Assembly: GCA_002699125.1 (NCBI GenBank)
Contig: PABI01000162.1
Span: 1-64,000, forward strand
DNA: 64,000 nt
Direction: 5' to 3'
Source: Anaerolineaceae bacterium
Lineage (GTDB): Bacteria; Chloroflexota; Anaerolineae; Promineifilales; Promineifilaceae
Shown here: positions 1 to 8,426 of the stretch, piece after piece
Layout of the letters: every line of letters begins with the position of its first letter
Numbering within the stretch: the stretch's first letter is position 1
Notes under the pieces: model-generated
The model's database searches: none
What the model was told of the DNA's origin: nothing
The model's input: the letters and a program-made list of their open reading frames with translations, nothing else
Made by a program: the position numbers and the translations under genes

Positions 1-894
1 ATCTGAAATGCCGTGGGCCGAAATTGGATCTTTGGTGAAGCCAGCATCACCAACCAGCGCCCAGCCAGGGCCACCGGGTACGCGTAGAAAGCCGGGCAAT
101 CCCAGCGTGCGGTAAAACGGGCTCATCCGTTCGGCCGTTTTCAGTTGGGCCATCATGTTCGGTGAAGCCGCGGCCGCCAGCCGGTAAAACTCATCATCGT
201 CGATGAGGCTGCCATTGTTTGGACGGGCGGTGAATACGGCCGTTAACCCATCATTGGTCGGGATAAATCCGGCAGCTACACCGGGCACAAAATAAGCATC
301 GTAACTGCCGGAACTGATGCCGGCAAAATAGCCATAGGCGTAGGTGCTGACGGCTGGGTGCGTCTCGTAGGCAGGGGCGTTCACCGCGGCTGCTACCCGG
401 GAGCGCATCCCATCGGCGCCCACGACAAAGCGAGCCCGCAGTTCTGTCTGGGTCCCGTTGGCGTTGGCTTGTATGCCGGTAACACGGCCGTTTTCAGCAA
501 AAATCAGGTCCAGCAAGCGATACCCCTGCCGGAATTCTGCGCCGGCTTCAATCGCCGCTGCCAACAGCTCTACGTCTAGAATGTGGCGCCGGGGCGCATA
601 AAGCGCCTCAACGCCAAACGCTTCGCGGAAATCAAAGCTGATTTCCTGCTGGCCAAAACCCAGCACAATGCGCCGGATCGGCGGCGTATCATGATCAAGG
701 ATACGCTGTAGAAGGCCCCAGCGCTGGAGCTGCAAAACCCCACTGCGCATAATGGCGTGGGTAGAAAAAGTATCCTTACTGGGATGGCTGCGGTCGATAA
801 TCAACACCCGGTAACCCAGGCGGGCCAGCAGCAGCGCCGTGGCAGACCCGGCCACGCGTCCGCCAACCACAATGACATCATAGTCATAATTCAT
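1..894 (-). CDS. FAD-dependent oxidoreductase, C-terminus cut by window edge
   Basis: The reading frame opens with an ATG at 892-894 (protein start MNYDYDVIVVGGRVAGSA) and stays open to base 1, so 298 codons are seen and the C-terminus is missing. The N-terminus is a Rossmann dinucleotide site (GGRVAG, with an acidic strand end near IIDRS), and the last visible part holds the second FAD motif VGDAGFTKDP. This two-motif layout is that of the geranylgeranyl reductase/FixC/tetracycline-hydroxylase superfamily of flavin monooxygenases and reductases. It shares the minus strand with the OsmC gene upstream of it (81-base gap), so the two may be cotranscribed. The substrate cannot be told. Confidence 0.85.
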   Translation of the reverse strand, partial: MNYDYDVIVVGGRVAGSATALLLARLGYRVLIIDRSHPSKDTFSTHAIMRSGVLQLQRWGLLQRILDHDTPPIRRIVLGFGQQEISFDFREAFGVEALYAPRRHILDVELLAAAIEAGAEFRQGYRLLDLIFAENGRVTGIQANANGTQTELRARFVVGADGMRSRVAAAVNAPAYETHPAVSTYAYGYFAGISSGSYDAYFVPGVAAGFIPTNDGLTAVFTARPNNGSLIDDDEFYRLAAAASPNMMAQLKTAERMSPFYRTLGLPGFLRVPGGPGWALVGDAGFTKDPISAHGISD

Positions 895-974
895 GGAAGA
901 ACCTCCAATTTGTCGCTTTTGGTCTGGAGAAAGAAAAAGGTGCCGGGCCTTTTCAACCCGGCACAGCTTGGGAA

Positions 975-1532
975 CTAAGCGGTTACGCTAACTGAAACGG
1001 GGACACCATTGGTCAGCACATCGTAAACGGCCGAACGAGAGATGGACTGCTGCACCACTTCTTGCAGCTTTTCCGCGGGAGCGTCACCTTCAATTTGTAG
1101 GTTAACGCGGATGGCCTGGTAGCCGTTGCGCACGTTCTCATCCATACCGAAGATGCCCAGCAGGTCGATGTCACCCTCCACCCGCGACTCAACGCGAGTG
1201 AGGTTGATGCCGCGTGCCGACGCAATATTGCCAATGCCGGCGGTGATGCAGGCAGCGATGGCGTGCAGCAAGAACTCAACCGGCGTGGGGCCGTTGTCTT
1301 GTCCGACCAACACAGTAGGATGATCGGCATCGTAGGTGAAGATGGCCTTGTGCGTGTGCTCCTGACCGGCCCCGAAGAAGCCATTCAAAGTGCTGCGGCT
1401 GCGTGTGCCCGATACCCATTCGTTGGCAGCCCGGAACTGGAACTTGGCCGCCTCCGGCTGCGCCTTCACAACGTCCAGGGTGGCAAAGAGGGTTGATACG
1501 TTGACGCCGTTTACCATTTTTGTTTCGCTCAT
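975..1532 (-). CDS. OsmC/Ohr-family protein
   Basis: A 185-residue protein starting MSETKMVNG, chosen over an in-frame start 87 bases upstream because AAAGGAGAT lies just before this ATG. The region TPVEFLLHAIAACITAG is the conserved OsmC helix with its cysteine (Cys95). OsmC and Ohr proteins reduce organic hydroperoxides with two cysteines; only this cysteine is visible here, so the protein may belong to the single-Cys YhfA-like branch rather than be a true peroxidase. It is divergent from the FAD monooxygenase at 1865 and next to another flavoprotein, suggesting a redox or xenobiotic stress context (inference). Confidence 0.85.
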   Translation of the reverse strand: MSETKMVNGVNVSTLFATLDVVKAQPEAAKFQFRAANEWVSGTRSRSTLNGFFGAGQEHTHKAIFTYDADHPTVLVGQDNGPTPVEFLLHAIAACITAGIGNIASARGINLTRVESRVEGDIDLLGIFGMDENVRNGYQAIRVNLQIEGDAPAEKLQEVVQQSISRSAVYDVLTNGVPVSVSVTA

Positions 1533-1619
1533 GATTAAAAATCTCCTTTGAACTTGGTTAATTGATTTTCGAGCTCCAATCGAACTCGCCAGCAGAATAT
1601 CATCCCATCGTTCCGTCAA

Positions 1620-1864
1620 CGTCCCTTAAAGCGTCCCCTAATAAATTGAATTGCAAGCATTTTGAGGGACGGTTTGTGGATCATTTTAGGGACGGCCGTT
1701 CCTTATATTCATGGTAGTTCACAACTTATTGCCTGAGTCACCCACTTAAGATTGGCCAGGTCACCTCACGAACGGCAGGTCAATCAGTCGGCACAAGACA
1801 GCAGACATTCACGGTGAAATAAATCACAATGTCACTCAGGCCACACAAACAGGAGAAACAATAG
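1620..1864. promoter_or_regulatory. Divergent intergenic region with GGGACG inverted repeats
   Basis: The spacer between the divergent OsmC and FAD monooxygenase genes holds CGTCCCT (1620-1626) and CGTCCCC (1632-1638), answered on the other side by AGGGACG (1665-1671) and AGGGACG (1689-1695). The four boxes could form a large hairpin or bind a dimeric regulator. One ACGGCCGT octamer overlaps the last box. I see no convincing -35/-10 pair. The same GGGACG word recurs at 3529-3553 inside the downstream operon. Confidence 0.3.
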
Positions 1865-3133
1865 ATGATGGCTCACAAGTTGAGTAAACAGACAGGCGCA
1901 GAAACGTTGGCGCCTAACGGCCGTATCCCGACCCACGCCATTGTAATCGGCAGCAGCATCGCCGGTCTGGCCGCTGCCCAAACAACAGCAAACTATATGG
2001 ACCAGGTGACAATCATCGACAGAGATGAGTCAGCCTGTAAGCAAGATTTTCGCAGCGGTGTGCCCCAGGCGCGCCACGCCCACACGCTTATGCCCCACGG
2101 CCAGGAAATCCTGGAGCAGCTTTTTCCAGGATTAATAGCAGAGTTGATAAGCAATGGTGCCGTACCGGTAAATATTGAAAAGGAAGTTGCTTTTTTCCAC
2201 GCTGGCAGCTGGCGGTCACCAAAGCAGAAGGACAGAAAACTTTCACTATCCTGCAGCCGGCCAATGCTGGAAAACGCCATCTATCGGCGAGTCAGCCGCC
2301 TGCCAAATGTGACCATCATGCGCGGCTACCGGGCCGAAGGGCTGGTAACTGATGCATCGGGGCAGCAGGTGGCTGGCGTGCGGCTGCGCTTTGGGCGCGG
2401 GGCGAGAGCCAGGGAGTTGGTGAAGGAGGCAAATCTAGTAATCGATGCCAGTGGACGGCAGTCCCAGGCACCCAATTGGCTGGCTTCCCTGAGGTTTATG
2501 CCGCCAGAAGAATGGCGTATCAACGCCCACGTCGGCTACGCCACCCGCATTTACCAGCAGCCGGCCAACTTTGCCGCCAGCTGGAAGCGGCTTTATGTGC
2601 GGCCCACGCCCCCGGATGATACGCGCGGTGCAATTATTCTGCCGGAGGAAGACGGCCGTTGGGTAGTAACCCTCGTTGGCATTGCCGGCGACTATCCGCC
2701 GACTAATGAAGCAGGCTTTCTGGCGTTTGCCCGCAGCCTGCCCACGCCACAGATTTACGACGCTATCAAAGATGCTCACCCTTTGTCCGACCCGTTTGGC
2801 TTTCGGCGAACCGAAAACCGAATGCGCCGCTACGACAAGCTGCCGCGTTATCTGGAAGGGTTTCTGGTGATTGGCGATGCCGTTTGCGCCCTGAACCCTG
2901 TCTACGCGCAAGGCATGACGGCCGCCATCACTGGCAGCCACGTTTTGGCAGCAGTCCTTAACCGTTACCGAAACCACCTGGCGGCTGGCAATGTAGCCGG
3001 CCTGGCAGCCTCTTTCCAAACAGCTCTGCGTGAAGGTCTGGATGATCTTTGGTCCCAGTCCACCAGCAAAGATTGGCATTGGCCGATGACAGAAGTCACT
3101 GACAACGCCGAGGCACTGCCGGTTTTTATTTAA
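1865..3133 (+). CDS. FAD-dependent monooxygenase-like oxidoreductase
   Basis: A 422-residue flavoprotein. Residues 26-34 (IVIGSSIAG) form the ADP-binding Rossmann turn, followed by the acidic strand end IIDRD. The second FAD motif, VIGDAVCALNPVYAQGM, lies near residue 335. This is the arrangement of aromatic-ring hydroxylases and halogenases of the squalene/tetracycline monooxygenase superfamily. AGGAG at 1850 precedes two adjacent ATGs (1865, 1868); either could be used. It heads a run with rhodanese, a small protein and an MFS exporter at short spacings, so it probably modifies a compound that the exporter handles (inference). The substrate is unknown. Confidence 0.85.
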   Translation: MMAHKLSKQTGAETLAPNGRIPTHAIVIGSSIAGLAAAQTTANYMDQVTIIDRDESACKQDFRSGVPQARHAHTLMPHGQEILEQLFPGLIAELISNGAVPVNIEKEVAFFHAGSWRSPKQKDRKLSLSCSRPMLENAIYRRVSRLPNVTIMRGYRAEGLVTDASGQQVAGVRLRFGRGARARELVKEANLVIDASGRQSQAPNWLASLRFMPPEEWRINAHVGYATRIYQQPANFAASWKRLYVRPTPPDDTRGAIILPEEDGRWVVTLVGIAGDYPPTNEAGFLAFARSLPTPQIYDAIKDAHPLSDPFGFRRTENRMRRYDKLPRYLEGFLVIGDAVCALNPVYAQGMTAAITGSHVLAAVLNRYRNHLAAGNVAGLAASFQTALREGLDDLWSQSTSKDWHWPMTEVTDNAEALPVFI

Positions 3134-3171
3134 TCTATCTTCTGAAATATAAGGAACCTACCTGGAGAAAA

Positions 3172-3525
3172 ATGATGAACATCATAAGTCGTGAAGCTTT
3201 GAAAAAGAAATTGGATTGCGGTGATGACCTGAAGCTGGTTATGGCTCTGGATCGGCGCGCCTATGAAAAGATGCACATCCCCGGCTCGCTGCACTTTGCC
3301 AACATCATGGAGACTGTGAAAAGCCTGCATCCTGAAGATGAAGTGGTGGTCTACTGCTCAAATCCCAAATGCCCGGTTAGCATCCACGCCTACTACGCGC
3401 TAGTTCGTTACGGTTTCCGGCACGTTTCCCGCTTCGCCGGTGGCCTGGATGAATGGCTAGAAGCTGGTTATCCGCTGGAAGGCTCGATGATCCAACAGAC
3501 AGAGACAGTCAACAATATGGAATGA
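3172..3525 (+). CDS. Single-domain rhodanese-like sulfurtransferase
   Basis: A 117-residue cytoplasmic protein with one rhodanese domain. The catalytic loop reads CSNPKC, with Cys62 as the expected persulfide-forming residue and a second cysteine five residues on. The family signature ending FAGGLDEWLEAGYPLEG closes the domain. Single-domain rhodaneses move sulfane sulfur, for example between thiosulfate or persulfides and thiol acceptors. The start is one of two neighbouring ATGs; GGAG at 3164-3167 suits the second (3175). It lies 38 bases after the monooxygenase and is read in the same direction. Confidence 0.9.
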   Translation: MMNIISREALKKKLDCGDDLKLVMALDRRAYEKMHIPGSLHFANIMETVKSLHPEDEVVVYCSNPKCPVSIHAYYALVRYGFRHVSRFAGGLDEWLEAGYPLEGSMIQQTETVNNME

Positions 3526-3636
3526 TTTTGGGACGGTTGAAGGGACGTTTTGGAAACGGCCGTTTCCTATGATAGTCCCAATTCAGTTAACCACGGCGAA
3601 AAATTTTCGCCCAAAAATATAAAAAGGATTGTAATC

Positions 3637-3849
3637 ATGTTTACGCAATACGAACTAGAAATTTATGCCAAGGATTACCAGAAGAAGCGCATGGAAGAGC
3701 GCGAAGCAGAAATAAAATATCTGCTGAGCCAGCCGCAACCCCGGCAGCGCTCCCGCATGAAGTTTCGCCTGCCAAAATTCATTTTGAAATGGTTTGAGCA
3801 GGAAGTTGGATGTGCCGAGCCTTTGCAAGAGTGCCCAGAACTCGCATGA
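3637..3849 (+). CDS. Small basic protein of unknown function
   Basis: A 70-residue open frame starting MFTQYELEIY, with AAAGGA at 3623-3628 in good position. A longer in-frame start at 3550 has no ribosome site and would begin in repeat-like spacer DNA, so it was not chosen. The protein is charged and helical-looking: an N-terminal stretch rich in Lys and Glu, a Pro/Arg segment, then an amphipathic C-terminus. I do not recognise a family. Its position between rhodanese and MFS genes suggests cotranscription with them. Confidence 0.6.
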   Translation: MFTQYELEIYAKDYQKKRMEEREAEIKYLLSQPQPRQRSRMKFRLPKFILKWFEQEVGCAEPLQECPELA

Positions 3850-3984
3850 GGCGCACGAATTTAACAACAAAAGGTCTTTATCTCGGGAGCGGATAATCAA
3901 TTTATCCGCTTCCATTCTTTTTACGTAAACCACAGAAAGTTCTCAAAAACAATGGGCTGTGTGAAGTTTACGCAGGTGATAGTC

Positions 3985-5211
3985 ATGAAAAATATTAATA
4001 AGCAACTGTTCTTTCTTTTTTGGGGGAATTTTACGATTGTGCTGGCCGGCATGGGCTTGTTCCCCATCTTGCCACTTTACGCTGCCCAATTTGGGGCAAC
4101 ACGAACGCAAACGGGACTGTATTTAACCATCATGTACATTGCCATTACGCTGGGTTCTTTTGTGCCGGGCTGGCTGGCGGGCAAGGTGCCACCACGCGGG
4201 CTGTTTATGGCTGCCGGTATCGCAGGCATTCCCAGCCTGGTGCTGATGGGACAGGTTCAGACATTGTGGCAGCTGGTGGGACTAACGGCCGTTCTCTGGT
4301 TTTGCGGCGGGGTTGGCCTGGCGCTCATCGCCGTGTTCACCGGCATAGCGGCCAACAAACAGCAGCGCGGCAAATCATTTGGCCTGCTTTCCCTCACTGC
4401 ACCGCTGGGTGCCCTGGTGGGCGGGGCGATGGTTGCCTGGCTGCTAAGCTGGCAGGATTATGCCACGCTGTTTTGGGTGTATGGGATGACCTGGCTGGCG
4501 CTGCCGCTAATTGGCCTGCTAGCATTACCCAAACAGCAAAATGACACCAAGAGCCCAACAAAGGGGGAACGGCCGCAGCCAAAAACCGTGCCGCTGGGAC
4601 AAACATTTTACCTGCTGACATTCATCTCCCTGGTGGCGGCAACGGCAATGAACGTGGGCCGCTTTGGCACCACCGTTTCCATGCAGATTCTGTCATTTTC
4701 GGCCGAGTCCGTGGCCAGCACCGCCACCGTCAGCGGGCTGGTGGCGATTCCCGTCACGTTTTACATTGGCGCCCTGTCTGACCGGCTGGGCCGGAAGCAG
4801 ATTTTGGCGGCAGGATATGGTTTGTCGGCGGTTGGGGTGCTGCTGTTGATTACGGCCGTTCACCTCTGGCAGTTCTGGCTGGCGGCTACGCTGATTCTAA
4901 TTTCCCGCAGCGTTAGCGATGCCGTGTCGTCAGCGTTGGCCACCGACTTGCTGGAACCGGCCGCGCTGGGCCAGGGCTTGCCCCTGCTCAACGGGCTGAC
5001 GCGGGCCGGCGGCATTATCAGCTTTGTAGGGGCTGGGGTGGCGATGGATTACCTGGGGGTGATGCGTCTTTACTGGCTAACGGCCGCACTGGCATTGGCC
5101 GCCGCATTTCAGCTCATTTTGCTGCAACGCAGGCAGCACCAACGACTGCTCTCCAGTCTGACAGCCACAATCTTGCACCGTAAACCGGCAATTAGCCGCG
5201 AACCGTGCTAA
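3985..5211 (+). CDS. Major facilitator superfamily transporter, probable drug exporter
   Basis: About 408 residues with twelve predicted hydrophobic segments, starting MKNINKQLFFLFWGN. This ATG is chosen because AGGTGA (3974-3979) sits five bases before it; an upstream ATG at 3952 lacks a site. The loop GALSDRLGRKQ between segments 8 and 9 is the standard MFS cytoplasmic motif, and the first half has the DHA1-like pattern of efflux permeases. It is the last gene of the monooxygenase-rhodanese run. Downstream, CATCTGT (5233-5239) and ACAGATG (5271-5277) form an imperfect hairpin without a T-run. Confidence 0.88.
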   Translation: MKNINKQLFFLFWGNFTIVLAGMGLFPILPLYAAQFGATRTQTGLYLTIMYIAITLGSFVPGWLAGKVPPRGLFMAAGIAGIPSLVLMGQVQTLWQLVGLTAVLWFCGGVGLALIAVFTGIAANKQQRGKSFGLLSLTAPLGALVGGAMVAWLLSWQDYATLFWVYGMTWLALPLIGLLALPKQQNDTKSPTKGERPQPKTVPLGQTFYLLTFISLVAATAMNVGRFGTTVSMQILSFSAESVASTATVSGLVAIPVTFYIGALSDRLGRKQILAAGYGLSAVGVLLLITAVHLWQFWLAATLILISRSVSDAVSSALATDLLEPAALGQGLPLLNGLTRAGGIISFVGAGVAMDYLGVMRLYWLTAALALAAAFQLILLQRRQHQRLLSSLTATILHRKPAISREPC

Positions 5212-5399
5212 CGCCTTACTTTTGACAGGGACCATCTGTGCCAAAGGCAACGTTTAGCAGGCAACCTGGGACAGATGTGCCGCCCCGTGGAATCGCTAAA
5301 ATGAAATTTATTCTGAAGGAACGGCCACTCCACCAAAAGTAACCGGAAGCGGCCGTTTTCTATTTTTTGTTTTGTATTGGATATGTTGGAGGCAACATC

Positions 5400-6980
5400 A
5401 TGAAAATTAATCGTTTATCTATTTTGAGCCTGCTCATTTTGCTGGCCGGCTTGTTTTTAATTGGCTGCTCGCCTGGCGGTGGGGAACCGGCTATAGCCAC
5501 GGTAACGCCGCTCAATACGCCGGTGGCCGTGGTGAATACGCCCACTGTGGAAAGCGACCCTGTACAGGAAACCGTCACCCCTGAAGAAACGGCCGTACCG
5601 CAAGAAACAACCACTCCGGCAGAAACGGCCACAGCCCCGGCTCAGCCCACGGCCACAACGGCGGCGCCGACCCAGCCGGTGATCATCGTGCCTACTGACG
5701 TAGAGCGCGTGATGGCGCTGACCAACTTGAACGTGCGCAGCGGACCAGGGCTAGGTTTTGCCGTGGTTGATTGGTTGACGGGCGGTGAAACGGCCGTGGT
5801 CACCGGCGTCTCTGAAGATGGCGGCTGGTGGCGCATTCTGTGCCCGGTAGCGATGCCCGGCATTAGTTGTTACGTCTCGGCCGCCGGTGAATACACTCAG
5901 CCGATGATGCCCGATGGCGCACAGCCAGAACGCATTCAGTTTGCCCCCGGAGCCACCTCGGCCACCGTTGAGGTGCAGATTCCAGCCCATGCCCAAACCT
6001 GGTTTGTCCTGTGGGCCGCCGCCGAACAGACGATGTCGATCAACGTAGCAGCCGAAAACAACAGCGTGCTGTTCCACCTGCAAGGCAAAGAAGATGGCGT
6101 CGATTACAAGCACATGCTGGACGGCAATTCGTTCTGGCAGGGCAAGCTGCCGGTGTCCCAAGATTATATCCTGACGCTGGACAACGGCAGTTCGGCCACC
6201 AGCGTGATTATTGACATTTCCATTGTGAATAATCCACCAACGGACACGCCCGGCGGACCGCTGCATCCAATTGTGGATGGGGCAACCGGCTTTCTGTTGG
6301 GTGGCTGGTACAACAACGCCTGGGTCAGCGCGGCTGATTACATGGCGCTGATTTCTGATGCGGAACGGCCGTACGTCTTTTACGGCCTCAGCGGTGAAAC
6401 CGGTGTGATTACCGGCCAGCCACCCACGATTGGCGGCATTTGCAACCAGCCGACCGTGGCCCTGGCCTCATTGATGCCGGGCAGCATTGGCCTGGTGGGG
6501 CGCTGGAACGCCACGCCGCGCCTGCCACAGGATGTGCCGGTAAACACGGACGTGTACCGGCAGGTGCTGGCCGAAGCGCTGCAAGGCGCGGGCCTGGCCG
6601 AGCCGGAAATAACCATTGATCGCATTCTGCGCTTTGATCTGGAAGGTGACGGCGTGGAAGAAGTATTGATCGTGGCCAACCATCTAACGGCCGGCATCGG
6701 CCAACCGCCTGCCGCAGCTGGAGATTATGCCGTGGTGCTGCTGCGCAAGATTATTGGCAGCGATGTGGTGACCGTGCCACTTTATCTGGACATCTACCAG
6801 GAAGGTGGTGACCTGATCTTCCCGCTGCGTTATGAAGCGTTAGCCGTGGCTGATTTGAATGGTGACGGCCGTTTGGAAATTGTCATTGCCGCCGATCGGT
6901 ACGAAGGTCGCCAGGTGGCAGTGATTGAGAGTTATGGTGCCACGTCGCAGGTGATGCTGCAAGCTGGTTGCAACCAGTAG
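5400..6980 (+). CDS. Lipoprotein with Thr/Pro linker, SH3b domain and calcium-type repeats
   Basis: A 526-residue envelope lipoprotein. The signal peptide ends in the lipobox LIGC (Cys23); a Thr/Pro/Glu-rich linker follows to about residue 105. Next comes a bacterial SH3 domain (ALTNLNVRSGPGLGF onward), a beta-rich domain of about 130 residues, and a C-terminal part with DLEGDGVEEVLI and DLNGDGRLEIVI, which resemble FG-GAP/dockerin-like calcium loops. SH3b domains usually bind cell-wall or surface ligands. GGAGG (5388-5392) fixes this ATG over one at 5367. The gene stands alone and ends in a strong terminator. Confidence 0.85.
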   Translation: MKINRLSILSLLILLAGLFLIGCSPGGGEPAIATVTPLNTPVAVVNTPTVESDPVQETVTPEETAVPQETTTPAETATAPAQPTATTAAPTQPVIIVPTDVERVMALTNLNVRSGPGLGFAVVDWLTGGETAVVTGVSEDGGWWRILCPVAMPGISCYVSAAGEYTQPMMPDGAQPERIQFAPGATSATVEVQIPAHAQTWFVLWAAAEQTMSINVAAENNSVLFHLQGKEDGVDYKHMLDGNSFWQGKLPVSQDYILTLDNGSSATSVIIDISIVNNPPTDTPGGPLHPIVDGATGFLLGGWYNNAWVSAADYMALISDAERPYVFYGLSGETGVITGQPPTIGGICNQPTVALASLMPGSIGLVGRWNATPRLPQDVPVNTDVYRQVLAEALQGAGLAEPEITIDRILRFDLEGDGVEEVLIVANHLTAGIGQPPAAAGDYAVVLLRKIIGSDVVTVPLYLDIYQEGGDLIFPLRYEALAVADLNGDGRLEIVIAADRYEGRQVAVIESYGATSQVMLQAGCNQ

Positions 6981-7001
6981 TGGGCCAGTAAAGAACTAGA
7001 A

Positions 7002-7042
7002 AAACGGCCGTTTCCTGAAGGCTGAGGAAACGGCCGTTTTTG
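7002..7042 (+). terminator. Intrinsic terminator built from two ACGGCCGT octamers
   Basis: A perfect 15-bp stem: 7002-7016 pairs with 7025-7039, loop of 8, followed by a run of T. Each arm contains a full AAACGGCCGTTT palindrome flanked by CCT or AGG. It ends the SH3 lipoprotein transcript. Confidence 0.85.
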
Positions 7043-7064
7043 TTTATCAAGGCCTTGGCAGAAA

Positions 7065-7079
7065 AGGATTGGCAGTCCT
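7065..7079. repeat. Dispersed AGGACTGGCAGTCCT-type palindrome, single copy
   Basis: AGGATTGGCAGTCCT is a near-perfect 15-mer palindrome of the same family as the pairs at 55982-56038 and 59003-59065. It lies just beyond the stop of the membrane protein gene read from the other strand. Confidence 0.6.
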
Positions 7080-7088
7080 CACGACGAG

Positions 7089-8135
7089 CTAATCGCTCGA
7101 CGTGACCGCACGGCCAGAGTCCAGGTGCCGTTTGGTACGATTAGTAAACAGTCCCACAAGACGCATGCCCAACCAGATAATGAGCGCCAGCACAAAAACC
7201 AGCAGGTACTCAATAACCGGAATGCGCACGATCTCATTCACGTTTTCCCAGCCCCGTCCACTGTAAACAATGAGTACCCCAGCAATATAGGCGGCAATGA
7301 AACCCCAGCGCCAATATTTGTTCAGCCCCAGGCCATACATCTGCGTCACCACAAAAATACCGGCGAAGCCAAAGAAAAACATCGGCCACATGGTGTTGGT
7401 TTGCAGCGCTACCAGCGTGCCGTGCACCAGCACAGATATTTCCAGTACCAGCGTCCACCACTTATTCAAATGAGCGCGGGTAAACATGAGGCTGCCCTGC
7501 ACCATCAAGAAAAAAGTGTAGATGAAGCCCAGCAAATGCCCCATCGTTGCTTCCATGGGATGGTACCAGAAGGTGTAGATGACGGCCCAGGCAAAAATGT
7601 AGCCGTGATATTTGCGGGCGATGCGGGCGGTTTCTTTGAGAAATCCGACCTTCTTGCCAAAGAAGAGGCCGCGCCGCTGGTTTTCCATCAGCAAAATCAT
7701 GACCAGCATGAGCACCACAGAACCTTGTGAACTCCAAATAGAGACATCTTGCGCCAGGCCGTCATAAAAGAAAATTGTTTGCAGCAGATGCAGCACAATG
7801 AAGACGGCGTTGACGGCTAAAGCGATGATGTTGAAGCGGTGCAGGCCATTGGTGTATTTGGTTTTGGCTTTTTGCGCGGTGTAAATGAGACCCCAGATAG
7901 CAACCTGATGCAGCAAATAGCCACCCCAGGCGGTGGCTCGGCTCCAAAACGTGGGTTCAGGCAGCTTCCAGTAATACCAAGAAGCCCCTTGGTCCGGCAG
8001 AAAATCGACCGCTGGGATAGCCCCGCGCAGCAGCCAGATGAGGCCGGTAAATAAAAAGCTAAAAATGACACCAGCCCATAATGCTTTTGAGCTGGTCAGC
8101 GTATTGTTTTGCGTTGATTGACTATGTGCCGCCAC
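7089..8135 (-). CDS. Polytopic integral membrane protein of unknown function
   Basis: A 348-residue protein with about nine hydrophobic segments separated by short charged loops, and a basic C-terminal tail. The start is a GTG at 8135 (protein begins MAAHSQSTQ), supported by AAGGAG seven bases upstream. No catalytic motif or transporter signature is obvious; aromatic and His residues are frequent in the membrane part (FWYHPMEATMGH). It is monocistronic. Upstream at 8184-8191 and 8202-8209 the word GTCCATAT is repeated 18 bases apart, a possible operator. Confidence 0.7.
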   Translation of the reverse strand: MAAHSQSTQNNTLTSSKALWAGVIFSFLFTGLIWLLRGAIPAVDFLPDQGASWYYWKLPEPTFWSRATAWGGYLLHQVAIWGLIYTAQKAKTKYTNGLHRFNIIALAVNAVFIVLHLLQTIFFYDGLAQDVSIWSSQGSVVLMLVMILLMENQRRGLFFGKKVGFLKETARIARKYHGYIFAWAVIYTFWYHPMEATMGHLLGFIYTFFLMVQGSLMFTRAHLNKWWTLVLEISVLVHGTLVALQTNTMWPMFFFGFAGIFVVTQMYGLGLNKYWRWGFIAAYIAGVLIVYSGRGWENVNEIVRIPVIEYLLVFVLALIIWLGMRLVGLFTNRTKRHLDSGRAVTSSD

Positions 8136-8318
8136 GAATGTGCTCCTTACAAATGAACAAATTTAAAGAATTGTTACGATATTGTCCATATATTACATTA
8201 GTGTCCATATTTTGTAAAGAGTTAATTGGCGATTTGCAACGGCCGTTCCCCAGCCAAGAAACAAAACAGGGCCTTCATCAACGTGTCTGCAAAACTTCGT
8301 TTGAACCCCTAGCTTGTC

Positions 8319-8338
8319 ATTCCTGCGAAGGCAGGAAT
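8319..8338. repeat. GTCATTCCTGC palindromic repeat
   Basis: ATTCCTGC-GAAG-GCAGGAAT is a perfect 8-bp stem with a tetraloop, inside the longer word TGTCATTCCTGCGAAGGCAG. A degenerate relative lies at 24361-24385 in the other orientation. Such stems could act as REP-like elements; this one lies downstream of the lipid kinase gene and might also end its transcript. The rest of 8136-8426 shows nothing else clear. Confidence 0.5.
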
Positions 8339-8426
8339 CCAGTGCCCATCCATCTCTGGATATGGCTTTTGGCGTCCAACAGAGACAGTGTGAGGAAAGC
8401 AAATCAACTGAATTTTGAAGAGGGAG

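Noticed and set aside
2435..3079. Long antisense frame over the FAD monooxygenase
   Set aside because: The sense frame has a clear fold; the antisense one is a by-product of GC-rich codons.
5228..5281. GGGACCATCTGTGCC near-direct repeat as an operator
   Set aside because: The second copy (GGGACAGATGTGCC) differs and the two form a weak hairpin; no gene-regulatory geometry is seen.
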